In this document: positions 8,166 through 17,019 of the stretch, piece after piece
Layout of the letters: each line of letters opens with the position of its first letter
How positions within the stretch are numbered: position 1 is the first letter of the stretch
Origin: Flavobacteriales bacterium
GTDB taxonomy: Bacteria > Bacteroidota > Bacteroidia > Flavobacteriales_D > Sanyastnellaceae
Reading direction: 5' to 3'
Length of the DNA: 52,647 nucleotides
Assembly (NCBI GenBank): GCA_947504275.1
Contig: CANNHA010000003.1
Coordinates: 1 to 52,647, forward strand
Notes under the pieces: model-generated
Database searches by the model: none
What the model saw: only the letters and a program-made list of their open reading frames with translations
What the model was told of the DNA's origin: nothing
Program-made: the position numbers and the translations under genes

Positions 8166-10580
8166 ATGAAAAAAATTTTAATCTTGGTCGTTTGCTCGGT
8201 GACGACAGGATTTTTGGGCTACTCCCAAAAAATTGAACCTACAAAGCCTCAAAGGGTTGCTAAAGACTCCATTCCAAAACAACCGATTATCCCAAGTTCT
8301 GGTCTTTACACTGCTCATCCTCAGGTAGGGACAGACTCGATTCCATTGCAACAAATCACCAATCCGCTGATCATCAGAGACTCACCCGTTTTTGTAGATC
8401 AAAAATCACCCGTTGCGCATACCAATCTTACCTCAAAAGATCTGGCCAAATTGAATACCGCACAAGACATTCCGTATTTGTTGCGCTTCACGCCTTCATT
8501 GGTATCCACAAGTGACGCAGGAACAGGCGTGGGTTACACCGGACTTTGGATCAGAGGAAGTGATCCCTCACGCATCAATGTTACCATCAACAATATTCCA
8601 TTGAATGATGCAGAAAGCCAACAAGTCTTTTGGGTTAACCTTCCTGATTTGGCTTCAAGCACCAGTGAGATTCAAATCCAACGCGGTGCAGGGCCCAGCA
8701 CTGCAGGTCCAGGAGCTTTTGGAGGGTCCATCCACATCAACACCATAGATCAAAACCTTAACCTTCCCCACCGAATATCTTACGGAATGCAATGGGGAAG
8801 CTTCAACAGTTTGCGCAAAACACTGCAATTTGACCGCATTGCCTTACCCAAAGGAATTTTCTTGAATGCCCGATTGTCACAAATCAACAGCGACGGATAC
8901 ATTGATCGTGCTTCCGCAAAAATGAACGGATACCAATTTGACCTTCAAAAAAACACGCAACAATGGAAGTTCTTGCTCACCGCGTTTGGTGGAAATGAAA
9001 GAACTTATCAATCTTGGTATGGAACACCTCATGAAAGGTTGTACGGAAACACAACAGACATGATGAACTTTGCCGCACGCAATGGTTTGACAGAAGCTGA
9101 GACTACTAACCTACTAGAGTCAGGGCGCACATACAATTACTATACGCACCCAAATCAGGTGGATCAATACCAGCAACACCATCAGCAGTTTCATGTGTTG
9201 TACCACAATGCAAAATTGAAATGGCACACCAATATCTTTCACACTCGCGGTGCAGGCTATTTTGAGGAGAAAAAAAATGGTACTGCCTTGGCCAATTATA
9301 ATCTACCTGGATTCATCAATACTGGACAAGATGGAACGCTAGTAGACTATGCTGATATCGTCAGAAGAAGATGGCTAGACAACAATCTTTTGGGAGCATC
9401 ATCCAGATTAAGCCTTTTCTTGAATGAGTTCAACACCCTGCACATTGGAACTTATATGATGCAATACATTGGGAAACATTTTGGGGAGGTAATTGATATC
9501 CAACCTATGCCCAACTATGATTTCTCATCACCATACTATCAAGGCAATTCTCAAAAATCTGATCAAATGGGATACGTGCAATACACCCACCAAAGAGACA
9601 AATGGAATGGCTTTGCAGATTTACAATTGAGAAGGGTGAACTATAATACAACAGGAATCAACAATGACTTAGTCAGTTATAACGTGAATGATGAGCTCAT
9701 TTTCTTTAACCCCAAATTGGGAGGAAGTTATCGAATCAATAGAAAACATCAAATCAGTGCATTGGTTGCTTGGATAGGGAAAGAACCAAACCGCAATGAT
9801 TACATCGATAATGATTACAAACCAAAGGCAGAGTGCATGCTTGATAATGAACTATCTTGGACATGGAGACGTTTGGATGTCAATAGTCAACTGGATTTTG
9901 ACCAAAAGGGAATTCAACCCAATAGCAATAAACCTCAACTTAAATTAACCCAATTCAATGTCAATTTATTCCGGATGCAATACAAAGACCAATTGGTATT
10001 AACAGGAGCTGTCAATGATGTTGGTGCCCCCCTAAGAACCAATATAGCGTCCAGCTTCAGAAGGGGTATTGAGATAGAGGCAACAAAAGACGTCACGCTG
10101 TTCAACCGAAATCTTAGAATATACGCCAACCTTACGTTATCGGATCACCGAATCAAAGCCTTTGACGAAATCATCTATGACTACACCAACGGTTTTGATG
10201 TGATTAACATAGCGCATCAAAACACACCCATATCTTTCTCACCAAACAGCATTTCAAGTATTGTACTTCAATACAACATCGTGAATCACCTTGAAATTCT
10301 TTGGCAATGGAAATATGTTGGGCAACAGCACTTGGACAATACAGGAGACATGAACAGAACACTGTCTGCGTATCAAGTGCAGGACTTGACATTGCAATAC
10401 ACCAAAAGCAAAGGACGCCATGAGGTACAAACAACCTTGACGCTAAATAATTTGCTCAACACCTCTTACGTTAGCAATGGTTACACTTATGCTTACATCG
10501 TTGGTCAGCGCATTGACGAAAGATTTTATTATCCGCAAGCGGGAAGAATGGTGTGGGTAGGGGTTAAGATTTCATTATAA
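8166..10580 (+). CDS. TonB-dependent outer membrane receptor, predicted thiamine/thiamine-precursor uptake
   Basis: Signal peptide MKKILILVVCSVTTGFLGYSQ, plug domain (DIPYLLRFTPSLVSTSDAGTGVGYTGLWIRGSDPSRINVTINNIPLND...), C-terminal barrel strand; preceded by TPP riboswitch. Confidence 0.9.
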   Translation: MKKILILVVCSVTTGFLGYSQKIEPTKPQRVAKDSIPKQPIIPSSGLYTAHPQVGTDSIPLQQITNPLIIRDSPVFVDQKSPVAHTNLTSKDLAKLNTAQDIPYLLRFTPSLVSTSDAGTGVGYTGLWIRGSDPSRINVTINNIPLNDAESQQVFWVNLPDLASSTSEIQIQRGAGPSTAGPGAFGGSIHINTIDQNLNLPHRISYGMQWGSFNSLRKTLQFDRIALPKGIFLNARLSQINSDGYIDRASAKMNGYQFDLQKNTQQWKFLLTAFGGNERTYQSWYGTPHERLYGNTTDMMNFAARNGLTEAETTNLLESGRTYNYYTHPNQVDQYQQHHQQFHVLYHNAKLKWHTNIFHTRGAGYFEEKKNGTALANYNLPGFINTGQDGTLVDYADIVRRRWLDNNLLGASSRLSLFLNEFNTLHIGTYMMQYIGKHFGEVIDIQPMPNYDFSSPYYQGNSQKSDQMGYVQYTHQRDKWNGFADLQLRRVNYNTTGINNDLVSYNVNDELIFFNPKLGGSYRINRKHQISALVAWIGKEPNRNDYIDNDYKPKAECMLDNELSWTWRRLDVNSQLDFDQKGIQPNSNKPQLKLTQFNVNLFRMQYKDQLVLTGAVNDVGAPLRTNIASSFRRGIEIEATKDVTLFNRNLRIYANLTLSDHRIKAFDEIIYDYTNGFDVINIAHQNTPISFSPNSISSIVLQYNIVNHLEILWQWKYVGQQHLDNTGDMNRTLSAYQVQDLTLQYTKSKGRHEVQTTLTLNNLLNTSYVSNGYTYAYIVGQRIDERFYYPQAGRMVWVGVKISL

Positions 10581-10586
10581 CCAAAC

Positions 10587-10618
10587 AATCTATCCAGAGC
10601 AAACTCTCTGGATAGATT
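10587..10618 (+). terminator. Intrinsic-terminator-like hairpin after TonB receptor
   Basis: Perfect 13-bp inverted repeat AATCTATCCAGAG / CTCTGGATAGATT, 6-nt loop, T-rich tract downstream (TTATTTTT). Confidence 0.75.
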
Positions 10619-10760
10619 GACCTCCTTATTTTTCAGTTTTGGTAAACGAATTCAATTCGGTCTGAAAGCTCAGTACAAGAGGAATCTTATTGGATGTATA
10701 TTTTTGGCAAGGAATAATGCTATGTTGGCCCTCTCTATTAATAGCTCCAAAGGAGTAACA

Positions 10761-11225
10761 TTATTCAATTTCCTTGAACAGATATTTGTCATTAAAATCA
10801 ATATCCAATTTTTGCAGTAACTCGATGAACTCATTTCTGAAGGTTTTTGTAGCGTGATGTTCTTCTTGATTATTCATATATGCAATAACATCATTCAATT
10901 GAGAATGAGAACAAGAGAAAGCTCCAAAACCCTCCTGCCATTCAAATCTGCCCATGACCAACCTCTTCTCGTTGATCCATTTTGAAGAATTGGACTTAAC
11001 CTCTCTCACCAAATCTGATAAAGCAATATTTGGTTTGATACTAAATAAAATATGAATATGGTCCGCTACTCCCCCAATGGCATAAACCTTTTGTTCCTTA
11101 CCCCGAGCTATTCCTGAAATATACATGTACAATTCATCTTTCCAATTTTTTTGAATTAGGCTTTGTCTTCCTTTCACTGAAAACACAACATGAATATAAA
11201 TCTGGGTATATGTATTTGCCATCAA
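10761..11225 (-). mobile_element. REP-associated tyrosine transposase (RAYT, IS200/IS605-like Y1 HUH)
   Basis: YTQIYIHVVFSVKGRQ, HUH motif VADHIHILF, FEWQEGFGAFSCSHSQLNDVIAYMNNQEEHHATKTFRNE containing the Y1 tyrosine helix. Confidence 0.92.
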
Positions 11226-11236
11226 TTTATTTTATC

Positions 11237-11280
11237 TATTAATATGTCGCCCCTATTAATATGTCGCCCCTACGGGGCTT
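11237..11280 (+). repeat. REP unit 1 (forward), with 17-bp tandem duplication TATTAATATGTCGCCCC
   Basis: GCCCCTACGGGGC palindrome at 11266-11278; preceding 17 bp duplicated at 11237-11253 and 11254-11270. Confidence 0.88.
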
Positions 11281-11304
11281 TGGTTGCTTTATTATTCGTT
11301 TCCT

Positions 11305-11334
11305 ATAATATGTCGCCCCTACGGGGCTTTTTTC
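11305..11334 (+). repeat. REP unit 2 (forward)
   Basis: ATAATATGTCGCCCCTACGGGGCTTTTTTCC; palindrome 11315-11327. Confidence 0.88.
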
Positions 11335-11357
11335 CTTTATTAACTCTCTCAGCTATT

Positions 11358-11380
11358 TATATAACGCCCCTACGGGGCTA
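11358..11380 (+). repeat. REP unit 3 (forward)
   Basis: TATATAACGCCCCTACGGGGCTA; palindrome 11366-11378. Confidence 0.85.
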
Positions 11381-11545
11381 TGTGCAAATTCTCGAATTGC
11401 TAATCTCGATATCAACTTCTTCATTTCGATTAATCACGAATCTCTGCTGTAGAACCATTACCAATGCAATCCTAAAATGCTATATGAACTCTAAAAGTAT
11501 TTTTTTACTTAAAATACAAATGTATAAAAATCCCAAAACAATAAA

Positions 11546-11570
11546 TGAAAGCCCCGTAGGGGCGAAATAC
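11546..11570 (-). repeat. REP unit 4 (inverted)
   Basis: TGAAAGCCCCGTAGGGGCGAAATAC; palindrome 11551-11563. Confidence 0.87.
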
Positions 11571-11594
11571 TAATAGCACGAATATCCACAGCCA

Positions 11595-11620
11595 AAAAAG
11601 CCCCGTAGGGGCGAAATAGT
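11595..11620 (-). repeat. REP unit 5 (inverted)
   Basis: AAAAAGCCCCGTAGGGGCGAAATAGT; palindrome 11600-11612. Confidence 0.87.
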
Positions 11621-11644
11621 AATTAGTGTGATTGAAGAAGAAAT

Positions 11645-12394
11645 CTAACGATTTGGAACTAGGCTAAATTGCATCAACTTACGCAATGGCTTGAGCAATA
11701 GCGTAAACCACTTTGGTTGAAGACCATTGATCTTCCATGACAAACGATCTTGTTGATTGGCCTTCCAGCGCTGATTCCAAGTGACGTTGGATGCGCCACC
11801 TGTTTTCATTTGTGTAATTACCTTTGGCAAATAAGACAACGTAATTCCATGCTTATGAATCATGCGCAACATGAGCTCATAATCGGCAGCGGTTCCTTGA
11901 TCTATGAGATACAATCCGTGCTGATCATAGTATTTCTTGCGCAAGAAAAAAGTAGGATGAGGGGGCATCCAACCCTTTAAAAAATCACCGCTTCGATACA
12001 ATCCTGACTTCCAGTGACGAACTACCTTTCCAGTTTCAGCGTTGACATATTGCAAATCAGCATAAACAGCATCTGCATCACCCAGTGTCTGAACTATATC
12101 GGCAATGACGGTTGGATAAGCATAAGTATCGTCACTATTTAAAATACCAATCAACTCGCCGGTAGCCAAAGACACTCCCTTGTTCATTGCGTCATATATG
12201 CCGTTGTCTTTTTCAGAAACAACATGTGCTATTCTGTGCTTGTACTTGTCGACAATCTGCAATGTGTTATCTTTTGAACCACCGTCAATGATGATGTACT
12301 CAATATCGGCATCCTCTTGGGCCAATACACTTCGAATGGTGGCCTCAATGGTTTTGCCACTATTGAAGGAAATGGTGATGATGCTGACTTTCAT
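11645..12394 (-). CDS. Glycosyltransferase family 2
   Basis: MKVSIITISFNSGKTIEATIRSVLAQEDADIEYIIIDGGSKDNTLQIV...DNGIYDAMNKGVSLATGELIGILNSDD. Confidence 0.92.
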   Translation of the reverse strand: MKVSIITISFNSGKTIEATIRSVLAQEDADIEYIIIDGGSKDNTLQIVDKYKHRIAHVVSEKDNGIYDAMNKGVSLATGELIGILNSDDTYAYPTVIADIVQTLGDADAVYADLQYVNAETGKVVRHWKSGLYRSGDFLKGWMPPHPTFFLRKKYYDQHGLYLIDQGTAADYELMLRMIHKHGITLSYLPKVITQMKTGGASNVTWNQRWKANQQDRLSWKINGLQPKWFTLLLKPLRKLMQFSLVPNR

Positions 12395-12433
12395 TTTAAC
12401 AATGTTCGGGCAAGATATGCGTATTTTTAACAC

Positions 12434-15400
12434 ATGAGAAAAATTTTTGTTGGATTTCTTATGGTGATTTCTATCACCTCATGGGGACAATTGGAAATGT
12501 TCAAAGGTATGAGCATGCGCTCTATTGGTCCTGCAACGACCAGCGGTCGTGTCACAGCGATTGATGTAGACACCCATGCTAACACATATTACATCGGAGC
12601 AGCCTCAGGAGGTGTTTGGAAAAGTGAGAGTGGCGGTGCTACGTGGGAACCCATTTTCGATAAAGAAGCAGTTCTGGGCATTGGTTCTATCAAAATTTCA
12701 CCCTCTCATCCCGATGTTGTTTGGGTAGGAACTGGAGAAGGCAATCCGCGCAACTCGCAAACCAGTGGAAGAGGAATCTATCGTTCTCTAGACAGAGGAA
12801 ACAGCTGGCAATGCATGGGATTGGAGGAAACCAAAACCATTCACCGGATTTGCATTGACCAATCCGACAATGTTTATGCTGCAGCTTTGGGATCTGCGTG
12901 GGGACCGAATGTTGATCGTGGTGTTTTTTATTACAACAACCAAAATAAGTCTTGGAAAAAAATTCTTTATGTCAACGATTCTACTGGATGCGCTGATTTG
13001 GTGATGGATCCCCGCAATGACCAAAAATTACTAGCCGCCATGTGGCAATACCAAAGACAACCCTGGCAATTCAACTCTGGAGGAAAAGGTTCAGGCCTAT
13101 ACATCACCGTCAATGGTGGTCAAGACTGGAAAAAATTGACAGATAAAGACGGATTGCCCAAGGGAAAATTGGGTCGCATCGGATTGGCCATTGCCCCATC
13201 TGATTCGCGCATTGTGTATGCGATGATTGAGAGTGAAAAAACAGGATTATACAAAAGCACAGATGGCGGGCACCATTGGTCGTTGGTCACCGATAAAGGT
13301 GTAGAGGATAGACCATTCTATTACTCCGAATTTTATGTAGACCCCTCCAATCCCAATCACCTCATTTACCTGCACAGCACCGTTTCTGAGAGCATTGACG
13401 GTGGGAAAACATGGAGTACCATGCTGCCTTATTGGGGAGTTCATCCCGACCACCACGCTTTTTGGTGGAACCCCAACAATACGCTGGAAATGTGGGAAGG
13501 CAATGACGGAGGTCTCAACGTCAGCAGAGACGGAGGAAAAAATTGGGACTTCATCCCCAATCTTCCACTCGGCCAATTTTATCATATTCATTACGATCAT
13601 CAAACCCCTTACAATGTGTATGGTGGTCTACAAGACAACGGAACTTGGAAAGGACCAGGCTATGAATGGCACTCCAATGGCATCCTAGACAGTGATTGGC
13701 AAGAACTGTATTTTGGAGATGGATTTGATGCCGTGCCTGACCCATCAGATGAAAACTATGTTTATGTTTTGTCACAAGGTGGAAACATGGGTCGAGTAAA
13801 TGCTACAACAGGTGAAGAACATTTTGTTCAACCTGTGCACCCAGAAGGAAAGCCTTTGCGTTTTCATTGGAATACCGGAATCAGCAACGACCCTTTCATT
13901 GAAAATGGCATTTACATCGGATCTCAGTATTTGCATTATAGTACAAACAACGGACAGAGTTGGGAAATCATCTCTCCCGATTTAACCACCAACGACACCA
14001 CCAAGCAGCATGCTTATCGCAGCGGAGGATTAACAACAGATGCCACCTCTGCAGAAAACTATTGTACCATATTAACGATTGAGCCCAGTATTTTCAATGC
14101 AGGCGAAATTTGGGTCGGGACAGATGACGGTCAAATATCCATGACCACTGACCACGGAAAAACTTGGAAAAACATTACAACCAACATCAAGGGGCTGCCA
14201 AAGGGCGCTTGGATTCCTCAAATTGTGCTGTCTCAAAACGATCCCAAAGAAATTTGGGTAGTAGCCAATCATTACCGCCGGAACGATTGGAAGCCTTACT
14301 TATTCCACTCCACTGATGGTGGAAAGAAATGGGAAAATGTTGTAGAAAAAGCCAACATGACAGGGCATTGCTTGAGCGTAGCACAGGATCATATCCAACC
14401 AGAATTGGTGTTTTGCGGAACAGAGCACGGGATGTTTGTTTCTTTAGACCGCGGAGCAACATGGGAAAAATGGAAACACAACTATCCATCAGTTGCAACC
14501 CAAGATTTAAAAATTCATCCTGACCAAGGTGATTTGATCATTGGAACTTTTGGAAGGGCAATCTACATATTGGATGATATCAACCCCCTCAGGGATTGGA
14601 TAGCCAATGGCAAACAAATCAAAGATTCTTTAAGCGTTTACAATACCGTTAATCCTATCTATCAAGCACAATACAAACGCCACAACGGTCAAAGATTCCC
14701 AGCTGATATGTACTTCAGCGGCGAAAACAAATCGTCTTCTGCAAAAATGTATTGTCATATAAAACAAAATGAAAAAAACAAAGAACAGAAGTTAAAAGTA
14801 ACCATTCACAGAAGCAATGGAGGAACCAAAGAAATCATTAGAAACTGGGAACAAGCACCTGACTCTTTCTTAACCGTAATCGACTGGGGCTTTGATAGCA
14901 ACGGATTTGCTTATCCAAGCAGAAACAAAAGAGAAAAAGCAAAAGAAACCCCAGGCGGAGGTTTTAAAGTGGAGCCCGGTGAATATTGGGCTGTTGTAGA
15001 ATGGGGAAAAGAAAAGGACAGTATTCTCTGGAGCATTGACTACGACCCAAGAATGACTTTCAATCCAGATCATTATCAAGTGCAAAAAAATCTCTATGAA
15101 GAATGGAAGAAAGAAATGATCAAACTTGGGGATGAATTGGAAAAAATCAATGAGGCCAAAACCCTTGCGCAATGGACACTGGATGCCATGAAGTACCAAG
15201 AAGATAGCACACTAAAACCAATGAAATCCTTAAAAGATTCCTTGGATAAATCATGGGAAAAGCAAATGCTGAAAGTATTCCTCAAAGAAGGATTGAAAGG
15301 AATTCAAGATGATAGCAAAGTCATCAGTGGTCATTGGTGGACACCTTATGCTTTGTTGAGCACAGAGTCTGCTATGCCAGGAGAAAATGCCAAAGTGGCC

Positions 15401-15535
15401 ATCCATAACTTGCGGAATGAAATTGATGCTTGGATGGGCGAGAATAAACTCATCTGGGAAGGGCCTTGGCAATCTTATCAAAAATCAGCAACAGAAAAAG
15501 TGGACTGGCCCAAAGAATGGACGAATCAGAAATAA
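12434..15535 (+). CDS. Secreted BNR/sortilin-like (VPS10-type) beta-propeller protein, glycosyl-hydrolase-like
   Basis: Repeated SxDGGxxW Asp-box motifs (STDGGHHWSLV, SIDGGKTWSTM, SRDGGKNWDFI, STDGGKKWENV). Confidence 0.85.
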   Translation: MRKIFVGFLMVISITSWGQLEMFKGMSMRSIGPATTSGRVTAIDVDTHANTYYIGAASGGVWKSESGGATWEPIFDKEAVLGIGSIKISPSHPDVVWVGTGEGNPRNSQTSGRGIYRSLDRGNSWQCMGLEETKTIHRICIDQSDNVYAAALGSAWGPNVDRGVFYYNNQNKSWKKILYVNDSTGCADLVMDPRNDQKLLAAMWQYQRQPWQFNSGGKGSGLYITVNGGQDWKKLTDKDGLPKGKLGRIGLAIAPSDSRIVYAMIESEKTGLYKSTDGGHHWSLVTDKGVEDRPFYYSEFYVDPSNPNHLIYLHSTVSESIDGGKTWSTMLPYWGVHPDHHAFWWNPNNTLEMWEGNDGGLNVSRDGGKNWDFIPNLPLGQFYHIHYDHQTPYNVYGGLQDNGTWKGPGYEWHSNGILDSDWQELYFGDGFDAVPDPSDENYVYVLSQGGNMGRVNATTGEEHFVQPVHPEGKPLRFHWNTGISNDPFIENGIYIGSQYLHYSTNNGQSWEIISPDLTTNDTTKQHAYRSGGLTTDATSAENYCTILTIEPSIFNAGEIWVGTDDGQISMTTDHGKTWKNITTNIKGLPKGAWIPQIVLSQNDPKEIWVVANHYRRNDWKPYLFHSTDGGKKWENVVEKANMTGHCLSVAQDHIQPELVFCGTEHGMFVSLDRGATWEKWKHNYPSVATQDLKIHPDQGDLIIGTFGRAIYILDDINPLRDWIANGKQIKDSLSVYNTVNPIYQAQYKRHNGQRFPADMYFSGENKSSSAKMYCHIKQNEKNKEQKLKVTIHRSNGGTKEIIRNWEQAPDSFLTVIDWGFDSNGFAYPSRNKREKAKETPGGGFKVEPGEYWAVVEWGKEKDSILWSIDYDPRMTFNPDHYQVQKNLYEEWKKEMIKLGDELEKINEAKTLAQWTLDAMKYQEDSTLKPMKSLKDSLDKSWEKQMLKVFLKEGLKGIQDDSKVISGHWWTPYALLSTESAMPGENAKVAIHNLRNEIDAWMGENKLIWEGPWQSYQKSATEKVDWPKEWTNQK

Positions 15536-16173
15536 TGCAATAACATCAGCAATACCGTGCTATTGTAATTGCCTCTTTCGTAATAGCTGAATTGATTGGT
15601 TGGAGAAGGATTGGGTCTAATAGGAACGACACTTTGACCGAATTCAAAAACGATTGAAGTGTTGTCTGTAAATACAAAACCAATCCCAGCATTGATTCCG
15701 AAATCCCAATCGTTGAATGCAGGCTGGCCGCCATACTCAGTCAAAGTATAGGATTCCTTATTGGCCATCACGGATTGGTGGACCAAAAAAGCAGCATACG
15801 GACTCAAATGAATATTGATTTTCTCATTCCAATGAATTTGCCATGTCACAGGAATCTGAATGTAATTCAATCGATAGGCAAAAACGTTTCTGGTCAAAGT
15901 ATCCAGTGGTGCACGGCTTCCCTTGGAGATAAAACCCATACCCAAAAGCACATCACTTCTATCAGAAATATTTGCCCTTAAAGACAACCCGGCAGTACCA
16001 CCAAATTTGTCAAAACCGCCCAAACCATCACCACTCATTTGAGAAGATGACGGACCAATGAAATAACCCAAATCAAATCGCTTGGTTGATGATTCTTGTG
16101 CTTTGGAAAGAAGACCTCCTAGCGCAAATAGAATCGCCAACAACCACTTATTGCAATTCAAACTCTGCTGCAT
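15526..16173 (-). CDS. Outer-membrane beta-barrel protein (PorT-like family)
   Basis: 215 aa, alternating barrel strands, YRLNYIQIPVTWQIHW, GINAGIGFVF, C-terminal LLMLLHYF. Confidence 0.7.
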   Translation of the reverse strand: MQQSLNCNKWLLAILFALGGLLSKAQESSTKRFDLGYFIGPSSSQMSGDGLGGFDKFGGTAGLSLRANISDRSDVLLGMGFISKGSRAPLDTLTRNVFAYRLNYIQIPVTWQIHWNEKINIHLSPYAAFLVHQSVMANKESYTLTEYGGQPAFNDWDFGINAGIGFVFTDNTSIVFEFGQSVVPIRPNPSPTNQFSYYERGNYNSTVLLMLLHYF

Positions 16174-17017
16174 TGACTACTTCTTGTGTTGATTTATCGG
16201 TAACAAAGGCCACAACAGTCATGTGGTTGCCTTGCCAACCGGCCTTCAAAGGATAGGTGTAGCTCTTGGTAATCATCGCCCCTGCTTCAGGGTTACTGAC
16301 CAAATCATTTCCCATTGGTTGGGTGACTGCGTCACGCAAAAGATGCTTGTGCTCATAGTCCAAAATATCTGATGGACTGGCATTGTAATCCAATTGAGCA
16401 CTAATGATATGCGACTCCACCAACAAAACAGTCAAAGCATAATTGCCTGACATGGTTTCATTGAACTGAGATGCAGTATGGATATTGATTACATTGTCTT
16501 CTGATACAAACTCCGCTTGAATTTGCACAGCAGCTTTAGCCGTCTCGTTCTTGGCATCTTGAATCAACCCTTGCCATGCACCTGGATTTCCTGGATCCAA
16601 ATAATGAAAGGTGCTCAAGCTTCCATTGCGATCGATGCGTCCACATGGATTGAATCCACCCTGCAATTGCGCCCAATACAAATTGCCTGGCAACGTATTG
16701 TAGTCCGCTTCATACGGAGCTGCTTTGGTCTCTGCCAAAGTTCCAGCGTGGATAGCCACCGTTACCAAACGCTCACCCAATACTGAGTCTAGCTGATTGA
16801 CCAATGCGGTTGCTGCAGGACAAAAGCCACACTTGTGCCCCGTGAATTCTTCCAAAAGAACATTCTTTTGAATATTGTCCGCAAAAACAAACGTTGGAGC
16901 TGGTCCATACACTTCGTCCTTGTAACGGTACTTCACCGCATTCACTGGTGATTCAATCTTATCACAAGAGGACCAAACCATCGCAGATAAAACAAAAAAA
17001 CTAAGAATCTTTTTCAT
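16148..17017 (-). CDS. Omp28-related outer membrane lipoprotein
   Basis: Lipobox-like SSCDK; KNVLLEEFTGHKCGFCPAATALVNQLDSVLGERLVTVAIHAG. Confidence 0.85.
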   Translation of the reverse strand: MKKILSFFVLSAMVWSSCDKIESPVNAVKYRYKDEVYGPAPTFVFADNIQKNVLLEEFTGHKCGFCPAATALVNQLDSVLGERLVTVAIHAGTLAETKAAPYEADYNTLPGNLYWAQLQGGFNPCGRIDRNGSLSTFHYLDPGNPGAWQGLIQDAKNETAKAAVQIQAEFVSEDNVINIHTASQFNETMSGNYALTVLLVESHIISAQLDYNASPSDILDYEHKHLLRDAVTQPMGNDLVSNPEAGAMITKSYTYPLKAGWQGNHMTVVAFVTDKSTQEVVNAAEFELQ

Positions 17018-17019
17018 GA

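Noticed and set aside
8045-8236. 63-aa plus-strand ORF
   Set aside because: Overlaps the TPP aptamer and the frame-shifted start of the TonB receptor; no independent coding evidence.
10647-10659. CGAATT-C-AATTCG inverted repeat as a mobile-element terminal repeat
   Set aside because: One-base loop, no matching partner found at the other side of the RAYT; likely chance.
11237-11620. Possible CRISPR array from regularly spaced repeats
   Set aside because: Repeat core is a 13-bp palindrome, occurs in both orientations, flanks partly conserved, and it abuts a RAYT transposase; no cas genes. REP/BIME explains it.
13247-13603. Antisense ORFs within the BNR gene (also 14187-14498, 14870-15199)
   Set aside because: Shadow ORFs inside a long well-supported CDS with repeated Asp-box motifs.
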